This document shows, in pieces, positions 1-7,431 of a stretch of DNA of 64,000 nt. The notes beneath the pieces were generated by a model. It was not told the origin of the DNA and ran no database searches. It worked only from the letters and a program-made list of their open reading frames with translations. The DNA is from JACQFK01 sp964619955 (GTDB taxonomy: Bacteria > Planctomycetota > MHYJ01 > JACPRB01). Where the stretch lies: positions 1-64,000 of the forward strand of contig CAZUJF010000001.1 of NCBI GenBank assembly GCA_964619955.1. The letters run 5' to 3'. Both the position numbers and the translations under genes were made by a program. Position 1 is the stretch's first letter. Every line of letters starts with the position of its first letter.

Positions 1-2
1 GC

Positions 3-1229
3 AAGATCGTCGACATCCTTTCCGAGAAGGCGGCGATGGTGGTCCGTTTCCAGGGGGGCGGCAACGCCGGCCACACCGTGGTCGTGAAGGGCGAGAAACA
101 CGTCCTGCACCTGATCCCCTCGGGCATCCTGCACCGCAGCGTCTGCGTGATCGCGAACGGGGTGGTGGTGGATCCCGTCCAGCTGCTCGACGAGATCGCC
201 GAGCTGCGCAAGCGGGGCATCAGCGTCGACGGGCGCCTCTTCCTGAGCGACCGCGCGCACGTGGTGATGCCGTACCACAAGTTCCTCGACAAGAACTCCG
301 AGGGCAACGCCGGGAAGCAGAAGATCGGGACGACCCAGCGCGGGATCGGCCCCTGCTACTCCGACAAGGCGGCCCGCAAGGGCCTCCGGGTGGCGGACCT
401 CTACAATCCCGCGCTCTTCCGCGACCGCGTCTTCGCCTTCACGCAGGAGAAGAACAAGATCCTGCAGGCGGTCTACGGCGCGACGGAGCTGCTGGATCCG
501 CAGCGCATCGTGGACGAATACGCGGGCTACGCCGAGCGGCTCAAGCCCTTCGTGACCGACGCGGTGCACCTGGTCAACCACGCGATCGACAAGGGCCGGG
601 CGGTGCTCTTCGAGGGCGCCCAGGGGAGCCTGCTCGACATCGACTTCGGAACCTATCCGTTCGTGACGTCCTCGAACTCCGACGCCTGCGGGATCTCCGC
701 GGGCACCGGGGTGCCGCCGAAGAAGATCGGCCGCATCCTCGGCGTGGCGAAGGCGTATTGCACGCGGGTGGGCGAGGGGCCGTTCCCGACGGAGCTGACC
801 GACAGCCTCGGCGAAAAGCTGCGCGAGCTCGGCGGCGAATACGGGGCGACGACGGGCCGTCCGCGCCGCTGCGGCTGGTTCGACGGGGTCACGTCGCTGC
901 ACGCGGTGCAGATCAACGGGATCGACGACCTCGTCATCACCAAGCTGGACGTGCTGTCCGGGCTGGACGAGATCAAGTTCGCCACCCACTACATGACGGA
1001 CGGCCGGAAGATGGACCGGATGCCGACGGAGACGACGGTGCTCGCGCGCTGCACGCCGGTCTACAAGACCTTCAAAGGCTGGAAGGAGGATCTCTCGAAG
1101 ATCCGGACTTTCGACGAGCTCCCCAAGACCGCGAGAATCTATTTGAATTTCATGGAACGCTATCTTAAGGTCAAAGTGTCGATGATCTCCGTGGGCAAGG
1201 ACCGCGAGAAGACCATCCTTCGGAAGTAA
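3..1229 (+). CDS. purA: Adenylosuccinate synthetase, 5' end outside window
   Basis: PurA joins IMP and aspartate using GTP to make adenylosuccinate, the first committed step to AMP, in the cytoplasm. The reading frame is already open at base 3 (KIVDILSE...), so the N-terminal GTP loop lies upstream and only about 408 residues are visible. Diagnostic stretches are RFQGGGNAGHTVV near the start, FEGAQGSLLDIDFGTYPFVT in the middle (the IMP-binding region) and the TTGRPRRCGWFD block. The stop at 1227-1229 is 20 bases before uppS. purB and purD also lie in this window, but not as one operon. The family call is very secure. Confidence 0.97.
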   Translation, partial: KIVDILSEKAAMVVRFQGGGNAGHTVVVKGEKHVLHLIPSGILHRSVCVIANGVVVDPVQLLDEIAELRKRGISVDGRLFLSDRAHVVMPYHKFLDKNSEGNAGKQKIGTTQRGIGPCYSDKAARKGLRVADLYNPALFRDRVFAFTQEKNKILQAVYGATELLDPQRIVDEYAGYAERLKPFVTDAVHLVNHAIDKGRAVLFEGAQGSLLDIDFGTYPFVTSSNSDACGISAGTGVPPKKIGRILGVAKAYCTRVGEGPFPTELTDSLGEKLRELGGEYGATTGRPRRCGWFDGVTSLHAVQINGIDDLVITKLDVLSGLDEIKFATHYMTDGRKMDRMPTETTVLARCTPVYKTFKGWKEDLSKIRTFDELPKTARIYLNFMERYLKVKVSMISVGKDREKTILRK

Positions 1230-1249
1230 TTGCAGTCGAAGGAATTGCG

Positions 1250-1981
1250 ATGACAACGGTCGCCGCCGGCCTGAAGATCCCCCAGCACGTGGCCATCATC
1301 ATGGACGGCAACGGTCGCTGGGCCCAGGAGCAGGGCCTGCAACGGATCCTCGGCCACGAATCCGGGGCGGGCACGGTGCGGGAGATCTCCCGCGAATGTT
1401 CGCGTCTGGGCGTGGGGCGCCTGACGCTCTACGCGTTCAGCGCGGAGAACTGGAAGCGGCCCAAGGGCGAAGTCGAATTCCTCATGAAGCTCCTGAAGGA
1501 CTACCTCGCCAAGGAACGGCAGGAGATCATGGAGAACAACATCCGCTTCACGTCCATCGGCCGCCTGGACGAGCTTCCGGAGCCGGTGCGCGAGGAGCTG
1601 GACCGGACGGTCTCGATGAGCGCGAAGAACAGCGGCATGGTGCTGAGCCTGGCGCTGGCGTACGGCGGCCGCAACGAGATCGTGGATGCGGTGCGGCATC
1701 TCGCCCGCGAAGTGAAGGCGGGGCGGCTGAACCCGGACGAGATCACCGAGCAGTCCATCTCGAAACATCTCTACGACCCGCTGGCGCCGGATCCCGAGCT
1801 GCTGATCCGCACGGGCGGGGACCTGCGCGTGTCGAACTTCCTGCTCTGGCAGATCTCCTACACGGAGCTCGTGGTCACGCCGGTGAAGTGGCCCGACTTC
1901 AAGAAGGAGCACCTGCACGAGGCGCTGCGGGAGTATTCGCGGCGGGACCGCCGCTTCGGCAACATCAACACCGAGGCCTGA
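1250..1981 (+). CDS. uppS: Isoprenyl (undecaprenyl) diphosphate synthase
   Basis: This cis-prenyltransferase builds the C55 lipid carrier for peptidoglycan and O-antigen precursors from FPP and IPP. The 243 residues match the usual family length. Visible motifs are IIMDGNGRWA (catalytic Asp and phosphate-binding loop), FSAENWKRP, and the C-terminal RTGGDLRVSNFLLWQ with the IPP-binding arginines. A GAAGGA ribosome site precedes the ATG. The TGA stop shares one base with the ATG of cdsA (TGATG), the classic uppS-cdsA coupling of envelope lipid synthesis. Confidence 0.97.
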   Translation: MTTVAAGLKIPQHVAIIMDGNGRWAQEQGLQRILGHESGAGTVREISRECSRLGVGRLTLYAFSAENWKRPKGEVEFLMKLLKDYLAKERQEIMENNIRFTSIGRLDELPEPVREELDRTVSMSAKNSGMVLSLALAYGGRNEIVDAVRHLAREVKAGRLNPDEITEQSISKHLYDPLAPDPELLIRTGGDLRVSNFLLWQISYTELVVTPVKWPDFKKEHLHEALREYSRRDRRFGNINTEA

Positions 1982-2877
1982 TGCCCGTCTCCCGCAAGGT
2001 GCTCACCCGCGTCATCGGCGCCCCGATCCTGCTCGCCGCGCTCGGCGCGATCCTGGCCTGGGGGGATTCCTTCGAGAAAGCGGGGCGCCTGAACCAGCCG
2101 CTGGGCGTGCTGCTGGCCCTGGTGGGGCTGGTCACGCTGGACGAGATCGGCGGCATGGCCCGGGCGCGTTCGATCCCGTTCGCGGGCCGGACCGCCGGCA
2201 CGGCGCTGTTCCTGTGTTTCGCCGGCTGGATGAACTGGCTGCCGGGCCTAGACCTGGTGCCGGAGACGGCGGTGCTGCCGCTGGTGACGACGGGGCTCGG
2301 GCTCGCCTTGCTCTGCCTCCTGGTCTTCCGCTACGGGACCTTCACCCCGGACGGCGCCGGCCTGACGCTGCTGGGCTTCGTCTACGTGAGCCTTCTGGGC
2401 TTCCTGCTGCATGCGCCCGTGCCTAAAGCGCTGGGGACCTCCACCTGGTATCTCGTGTACCTGCTGGCGGCGGGGAAGGGCTCGGACATGGCCGCGTATT
2501 CGGCGGGCAAGCTCTTCGGCCGCCACAAGATGACGCCGCAGGTGAGCCCGAACAAGACCTGGGAGGGCGGCATCGCGGGGGCCGTCGCCGGCACGCTGCT
2601 GTCCTTCGCCGTGGCGCGCCTGAGCCCGCTGGCCCCGCTTTTCGAACGCGTCCCGGCGGCCGCGTTGCTCGCCTTGGGGCTTTTCGTTACCATCGCGGCC
2701 CAATTGGGCGACCTGGTGAAATCGGCGCTGAAGCGCTGGGCCGGCGTCAAGGACTCCGGCCGCCTGCTGCCGGAGTTCGGCGGCATGCTGGACATGATCG
2801 ACAGTTTTCTCCTGGCCGCCCCGGCGGCGCATGTCGGGGCGACCCTGCTGACGCACGTCTTTCGTGCAAGAGGATAA
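1981..2877 (+). CDS. cdsA: Phosphatidate cytidylyltransferase
   Basis: CdsA makes CDP-diacylglycerol from phosphatidate and CTP in the inner membrane, the branch point of phospholipid synthesis. The 298 residues carry about seven to eight hydrophobic segments. The family signature is visible near the C-terminus as GDLVKSALKRWAGVKDSG followed by LLPEFGGMLDMIDS; SPNKTWEGG is the conserved cytoplasmic loop. The start was chosen as the ATG overlapping the uppS stop by one base. The TAA is followed directly by the phoH ATG, so uppS-cdsA-phoH is very probably one transcript. Confidence 0.96.
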   Translation: MPVSRKVLTRVIGAPILLAALGAILAWGDSFEKAGRLNQPLGVLLALVGLVTLDEIGGMARARSIPFAGRTAGTALFLCFAGWMNWLPGLDLVPETAVLPLVTTGLGLALLCLLVFRYGTFTPDGAGLTLLGFVYVSLLGFLLHAPVPKALGTSTWYLVYLLAAGKGSDMAAYSAGKLFGRHKMTPQVSPNKTWEGGIAGAVAGTLLSFAVARLSPLAPLFERVPAAALLALGLFVTIAAQLGDLVKSALKRWAGVKDSGRLLPEFGGMLDMIDSFLLAAPAAHVGATLLTHVFRARG

Positions 2878-3819
2878 ATGGAACGCTCGATACCCTTCAG
2901 CAACCGCGAAGAACTCTCCCGCCTGATGGGCATGTACGACCGCAACGTGAAGGAGATCAAGAAGGCGACCGGCGTGGAGGTCGTCGTCCGCGACAGCGAG
3001 ATCCACATCCTCGGCAAGAAGCCGGCGGTGGACCGCGCGATCGACGCGTTCGAGCGCCTCCGGGAGCTGAAGAACGCCACGGCCGAGGACGTGCGAGCCC
3101 TGGTGACGGAGAAGACGCGGAACAAGGACAAGGGTCCGCTCGACAACCGCCAGGCCGTCCCGGGGAACATCTTCCGCCAGGCGGTGGAGGTGGGGGCGCG
3201 TTCGGAGGGCCAGCTGCGCTACCTCGAGGAGATGGACCGCAGCGACATCGTCTTCGGCATCGGGCCCGCCGGCACGGGCAAGACCTTCCTCGCGGTCTGG
3301 AAGGCGGTGCAGTACCTGAAGTCCGCCCAGGTGCGGCGCGTGGTGCTCGTGCGCCCGGCCGTCGAGGCGGGCGAGCGCCTGGGCTTCCTCCCGGGCGACA
3401 TCCAGGCGAAAGTGGACCCCTACCTGCGCCCCATCTACGACTCCCTGAACACGTTCCTCGAGTTCGGCCAGCTCAAGCGGCTGATCGACGCGGACGTCGT
3501 CGAGATCTGCCCCCTGGCGTACATGCGCGGCCGCACGCTCGACGAGGCGTTCATCATCCTCGACGAGGCGCAGAACACCACGAGCGAGCAGATGAAGATG
3601 TTCCTCACGCGCATGGGGACGCGGTCCAAGGTCGTCGTCACGGGCGACATCACGCAGATCGACCTCAATCCCGGCAAACCGAGCGGCCTCATCGAGGTGA
3701 AGGAGCTGCTGAAGGGCACCCCGGGGATCTCGTTCGCCTTCCTTTCCAAGGCGGACATCGTCCGCCATCCGCTGGTGCAGAAAATTGTCGACGCCTACGA
3801 ACACCAAAAGCGACGCTGA
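2878..3819 (+). CDS. phoH: PhoH-family ATPase
   Basis: PhoH/YbeZ proteins are cytoplasmic ATPases linked to RNA metabolism, usually partnered with the endoribonuclease YbeY. The 313 residues contain a Walker A motif GPAGTGKT, a Walker B region AFIILDEAQN, and VTGDITQIDLN, all typical of PhoH. The first about 75 residues resemble the small KH-like N-terminal region of the long form. The ATG follows the cdsA stop with no gap. No ybeY is seen downstream, which is less usual; a CPBP protease gene overlaps the 3' end instead. Confidence 0.95.
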   Translation: MERSIPFSNREELSRLMGMYDRNVKEIKKATGVEVVVRDSEIHILGKKPAVDRAIDAFERLRELKNATAEDVRALVTEKTRNKDKGPLDNRQAVPGNIFRQAVEVGARSEGQLRYLEEMDRSDIVFGIGPAGTGKTFLAVWKAVQYLKSAQVRRVVLVRPAVEAGERLGFLPGDIQAKVDPYLRPIYDSLNTFLEFGQLKRLIDADVVEICPLAYMRGRTLDEAFIILDEAQNTTSEQMKMFLTRMGTRSKVVVTGDITQIDLNPGKPSGLIEVKELLKGTPGISFAFLSKADIVRHPLVQKIVDAYEHQKRR

Positions 3820-4438
3820 GCAGCGGCCGTCGCCCCTGCATCCGGAAGTGAAGCTGGAGCGCCGCCTGCCGGCGTTTTACGCGGCGTTCTTCTACGCCTT
3901 CCCGGCGGCGGTGTCCTGGATCTGGCTGCACTTCCTGAAGCCCGGCCGCGTGCGGGAGCTCTGGGTGCCGAAGGACTGGCCGGCGGATCTCGCCGTGGGG
4001 CTGGCCTGCGGGGCGGGGCTGGCGGGGCTGACGATCCTCTGCAGCCGCTGCTTCAAGTGGACGCGGCGCCTGGAGGCCGAGTTCGGCTGGATCGTGGGCG
4101 CGCAGAAGGGCTGGGAGATCGTCTGGATCGCGCTGCTCTCGGGCTTCGCGGAGGAGTTCCTCTTCCGCGGGGCGCTGCAGGAGAAATTCGGCATCGTCGC
4201 GGCGACGATCGTCTTCGGGGTCATCCACTGGCCGCTGAACGCGAATTTCCTGCCCTGGCCCTTCGTGGCGGGGCTGGTCGGCCTGGGCCTGGGGCTGCTC
4301 GCGCAGGCGACGGATTCCCTGCTCGCCCCGGCGGCGGCGCACGCGCTGGTCAACGCGGTGAACCTTCGGCGGATGACGCGCCGTTTCCGGAACTGGGACG
4401 AGGAGACGGTGAACCGCTATGTCGACACGGGAAAATAG
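3785..4438 (+). CDS. CPBP-family intramembrane protease
   Basis: This is a multi-pass membrane protein of the CPBP (Abi) family, relatives of the CAAX prenyl endopeptidase Rce1; bacterial members have varied or unknown substrates. The motifs are FAEEFLFRGALQ (the EExxxR catalytic motif), GVIHWPLN and APAAAHALVN (motif histidines). The longest frame begins with a TTG at 3785 inside the phoH 3' end; an in-frame GTG at 3848 just after the phoH stop is an equally plausible start and leaves all motifs intact. No good ribosome site marks either start. The substrate is unknown. Confidence 0.82.
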   Translation: MSTPTNTKSDAEQRPSPLHPEVKLERRLPAFYAAFFYAFPAAVSWIWLHFLKPGRVRELWVPKDWPADLAVGLACGAGLAGLTILCSRCFKWTRRLEAEFGWIVGAQKGWEIVWIALLSGFAEEFLFRGALQEKFGIVAATIVFGVIHWPLNANFLPWPFVAGLVGLGLGLLAQATDSLLAPAAAHALVNAVNLRRMTRRFRNWDEETVNRYVDTGK

Positions 4439-4442
4439 ACGC

Positions 4443-4471
4443 TAGAATACACGCTCGACTACGGAGATTTA
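4443..4471 (+). promoter_or_regulatory. Probable purB promoter -10 and ribosome site
   Basis: TAGAAT at 4443-4448 lies 22 bases before the purB ATG, and an ACGGAG ribosome site sits between them. This would give a leader of about 15 bases, unlike the many leaderless genes of the window. No clear -35 was found. Confidence 0.45.
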
Positions 4472-5877
4472 TGAGCTCGACCTACACCAGCCCCTTCGCG
4501 GAGCGCTACTCGTCGAAGGCGATGCTGCACCTGTTCTCGGCGGACAAGAAGTTCCGCACCTGGCGGCGGCTCTGGATCGCGCTCGCGGAGGCCCAGCGCG
4601 CGCTGGGGCTGCCCGTGACGGAGGCGCAGATCCGCGAGCTGAAGCGCAGCGCGGAGGACGTCAACTACCCCGCGGCGCAGCGCTACGAGCGGAAGCTCAA
4701 GCACGACGTGATGGCGCACATCCGCGCGTACGGGGACCAGTGCCCGAAGGCGCGCGGCATCATCCATCTGGGCGCCACGAGCGCGTACGTCGTCGACAAC
4801 ACCGACCTCCTGATCCTGGCGGAGGGCTACGAACTGGTGGAGCGGGAGCTCGTCAACGTCGTCGCGGCGCTGGCGGCGTTCGCGGAGCGGACGGCGTCGA
4901 TCCCGACGGTCGCGTTCACGCACTTCCAGCCCGCCCAGTTCACGACGGTGGGGAAACGCGCCTGTCTCTGGATCCAGGAGCTGCTTTTCGACCTGGACGA
5001 GCTGGCGGAGCGCCGCGCGTCGCTGCGCTTCCTGGGCGTGAAGGGGACGACGGGCACCCAGGCCAGTTTCCTCGAGCTTTTCGAGGGCGACGAGGGCAAG
5101 GTCCGGGAGCTGGACCGCCGCGTCGCGAAGGCCCTGGGCTTCGAGCGCACGTATGCGGTGAGCGGGCAGACCTATTCCCGGAAGATCGACGCGCAGGCGC
5201 AGGCGACGCTGTCGGGCATCGCCCAGTCCGCGCACAAGTTCGCCAACGACCTGCGCCTCCTGCAGCACCTGCGGGAGCTGATGGAGCCGTTCGGGCAGCA
5301 CCAGGTGGGCTCCAGCGCGATGGCGTACAAGCGCAACCCGATGAAATGCGAGCGCATGACCTCGCTGGCGCGGCTGGTGATCTCCCTGCAGACGAACGCC
5401 GCGCTGACGGCGGCGTCCCAGTGGTTCGAGCGCACGCTGGACGACTCGGCGGGGAAGCGCATCGCGCTGCCCGAGGCCTTCCTCGCGACGGACGCGATCC
5501 TGACGCTGTATCACGAGGTCGCCTCGGGCCTCGACGTGAACGAGGCGGCGATCGCGGAGCACGTCCGGCGCGAGCTGCCGGACATCGCCTCCGAGAACCT
5601 GCTGATGGCGGCGGTCAAGGCGGGCGGCGACCGTCAGGAACTGCACGAGGTGATCCGCCGGCACAAGATGGAGTCGCAAGAAGGCGACCTCTTCGAACGT
5701 CTCAAGAAGGACGGGGCGTTCAAGCCGGTGCTGTCGAAGATGGACCGCCTGGCGGAGCCCCTGCTGTACACGGGGCGCTCGGTCTCGCAGGTCCGGGAGT
5801 TCCTGCGGGACGAGGCGGGGCCGCGTCTGAAGGCGCGGCGGAGGCTCCTGGGCATGACGTCCGAGGCGAGAGTATGA
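4471..5877 (+). CDS. purB: Adenylosuccinate lyase
   Basis: PurB catalyses two beta-eliminations: SAICAR to AICAR in IMP synthesis, and adenylosuccinate to AMP after PurA. The 468-residue protein has the fumarase/ASL superfamily signature GSSAMAYKRNPMKCE, the catalytic-loop region of the family, plus HLGATSAYVVDNTD and THFQPAQ. It is longer than the compact type of about 430 residues and looks closer to the longer, animal-like forms. The start is the ATG behind ACGGAG at 4461-4466. Its TGA overlaps the next ATG (ATGA), so the lipoprotein that follows is probably co-translated. Confidence 0.96.
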   Translation: MSSTYTSPFAERYSSKAMLHLFSADKKFRTWRRLWIALAEAQRALGLPVTEAQIRELKRSAEDVNYPAAQRYERKLKHDVMAHIRAYGDQCPKARGIIHLGATSAYVVDNTDLLILAEGYELVERELVNVVAALAAFAERTASIPTVAFTHFQPAQFTTVGKRACLWIQELLFDLDELAERRASLRFLGVKGTTGTQASFLELFEGDEGKVRELDRRVAKALGFERTYAVSGQTYSRKIDAQAQATLSGIAQSAHKFANDLRLLQHLRELMEPFGQHQVGSSAMAYKRNPMKCERMTSLARLVISLQTNAALTAASQWFERTLDDSAGKRIALPEAFLATDAILTLYHEVASGLDVNEAAIAEHVRRELPDIASENLLMAAVKAGGDRQELHEVIRRHKMESQEGDLFERLKKDGAFKPVLSKMDRLAEPLLYTGRSVSQVREFLRDEAGPRLKARRRLLGMTSEARV

Positions 5878-6335
5878 GATACCTGATCCCGCCCGCGCTG
5901 CTGATCCTGTCCGCGGCGATGAGCTGCGAGATGGAGCGTTCGGATTCCGAGATCCGGACGGGCATGACCCAGGAGGAGCTGGACGCCGAGCCGGGCTTCC
6001 ATCAGATGAAGGCGGCGCTCATCACGGACGTGCGGATCTGGCGCGAGCTCACGAAGCGGCTGGACGAGGGCAAGAAGATCTGCGAGGGGATCGTCTTCGT
6101 GGACAACGAGCCCTGCTGCGCCCGCGACCAGGAGCTCCTGGAGGTCTACATCCTCAAGAACGACCTGCCGGACCAGGCCTACCGCGTGGACGAATCCGTG
6201 TATTTCTGCCGCCTGGAAGGCACGTATTACTACCACTACATGGGCGGGCCCCGGAAGCTGGACGTCTGGCTGGGCCCGTACAAGCTGGTGCGGCGCCGGG
6301 TTCGTCCGGACGCGAAAGAGCTGGAGAACCGCTAA
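5874..6335 (+). CDS. Small predicted lipoprotein, unknown function
   Basis: I do not recognise a family. The 153-residue product begins with a signal sequence ending in a lipobox-like LSAAMSC, suggesting lipidation at Cys18. The mature part is mixed charged and aromatic (YYYHYMGG) and has a cysteine pair in NEPCCARDQE. The ATG overlaps the purB stop (ATGA), so it is probably made from the purB transcript. It is followed immediately by the palindrome cluster at 6333-6452. The membrane-attached location is inferred from the signal only. Confidence 0.7.
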   Translation: MRYLIPPALLILSAAMSCEMERSDSEIRTGMTQEELDAEPGFHQMKAALITDVRIWRELTKRLDEGKKICEGIVFVDNEPCCARDQELLEVYILKNDLPDQAYRVDESVYFCRLEGTYYYHYMGGPRKLDVWLGPYKLVRRRVRPDAKELENR

Positions 6336-6384
6336 GTAGTGGCGCTTAAGTTTCCCGGAATCCAAGTATTTGCGCCACTACTTA
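6333..6384. repeat. Inverted repeat beginning at the lipoprotein stop codon
   Basis: TAAGTAGTGGCGC (6333-6345) and GCGCCACTACTTA (6372-6384) are perfect 13-base arms with a 26-base spacer. The left arm contains the stop codon of the upstream gene. It has no T tract and its right end overlaps a second palindrome. It may stop or stabilise transcripts from either side. Confidence 0.75.
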
Positions 6385-6452
6385 CCCTGAGCGAGCCGTA
6401 GGCGAGTCGAAGGGTTGTAACCCCTCGACTCGCTGCGCTCGCTCGGGGTAAG
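6381..6452. repeat. Long REP-like palindrome between convergent genes
   Basis: The left half runs from CTTACCC through TGAGCGAGC and GCGAGTCGA to AGGGTT. The right half reads AACCCC, TCGACTCGC, CTCGCTC, GGGGTAAG. Together they form an imperfect hairpin of about 30 base pairs. Similar GCGAGTCGAAGGG-type palindromes are common intergenic repeats in environmental genomes (recollection, not searched). It lies at the meeting point of the purB-lipoprotein and wzc-wza transcripts. Confidence 0.75.
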
Positions 6453-6489
6453 CAGTCGGACCGGTTCGGATCTACTTTGGTCCTCCTGC

Positions 6490-7431
6490 TTAGTTCCGGA
6501 GCGTGCCGCCCTTCTTCAGGCCGTCGCGGACGGAATCCAGGAAGAAGACGTCCTCCAGGATGCGCTTCGTGTAGCCCCAATCCTCCCAGAACTGGTCGTC
6601 GACGCTCCAGCGGATGGGGACGAAGACCACGTCGCCGGGCATGAGCGGGATGTCCTGGCGCACATCGCCCTTGGCGAAGTAGTCCCAGAGATCGCAGACG
6701 ATGATGCGGCTGCGGCGGAGGGGGTCCTTGGTGTCCCGGCGGATGATGCGGATCTGGCGCCATTCCGCGTTCGGGGGGAAGTCCCCGGTGCCCAGCACGT
6801 TGACGAGGGTCTCCTTGCCGGTGAACGCGACGTTCGTGAAGTAGCGCGTGCGGGCGGCGCCCATGACTACGATGCTGGGCCCGAACGACTGCTGGAAGAA
6901 GGGCTGCACGGCGGTCTCGGGCTGGTAGGGCGTGGCGTTGATGTGGATGAGGACCTCGGGTTTCCGGAGATAGACGGCCAGGCTCTTCTCCAAGTTGTCC
7001 TTCAGCTCGTCCACCGTGAGCCCGGAGACCTTGAGTTTCGTCAGGTAGGGGTAGTGCACGAAGCCGGTGGGGGGGACCGTGTAGTTGCGGGTGAGCGCGG
7101 GTTCGCCGGTCACCTCGATGGTCATCTGGGCGCCGAAGGGGATGCGGTATTCGTAGAGCGGCTTTCCCTCGGAGTCCGCGGTCTTCATCAGTTTCTCGTA
7201 TTCGTCGACCCACTGGGCGGCGGTGATCACGATGCCCTGGAGCTCGGGAAACTTGCGTTCCAGCTCCCCGAGGTCGAAGGGAAGCCCGGAGTCGAAGCCG
7301 AAGCTCATGGCCTTGAGGTAGTCGCTGGTGCGCGTCAGGAGGCGCTGGTTGGGCGGCAGGCCGCACCCGGACGCCAGGACCGCCGCCAAGAGGGTTCCGA
7401 TCCAAAGACGCATCGCCGGCCTCCCGTTCAT
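6490..7431 (-). CDS. Polysaccharide export lipoprotein, Wza/KpsD type
   Basis: This is an outer-membrane polysaccharide export protein with SLBB-like domains, the exit pore for capsule or exopolysaccharide. The 313-residue product has a signal peptide with lipobox LASGCG. It then has the export-domain pattern in which a basic segment (YLTKLKVSGLTVDELKDNL) ends in VLIHI, and a distal domain around GDVVFVPIRWSVDDQFWEDW. The chosen start at 7431 overlaps the stop of the upstream gene as ATGA; an internal ATG at 7413 would also give a good signal peptide. It pairs with the BY-kinase gene at 7428-9353. No glycosyltransferase or flippase lies nearby. Confidence 0.85.
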   Translation of the reverse strand: MNGRPAMRLWIGTLLAAVLASGCGLPPNQRLLTRTSDYLKAMSFGFDSGLPFDLGELERKFPELQGIVITAAQWVDEYEKLMKTADSEGKPLYEYRIPFGAQMTIEVTGEPALTRNYTVPPTGFVHYPYLTKLKVSGLTVDELKDNLEKSLAVYLRKPEVLIHINATPYQPETAVQPFFQQSFGPSIVVMGAARTRYFTNVAFTGKETLVNVLGTGDFPPNAEWRQIRIIRRDTKDPLRRSRIIVCDLWDYFAKGDVRQDIPLMPGDVVFVPIRWSVDDQFWEDWGYTKRILEDVFFLDSVRDGLKKGGTLRN

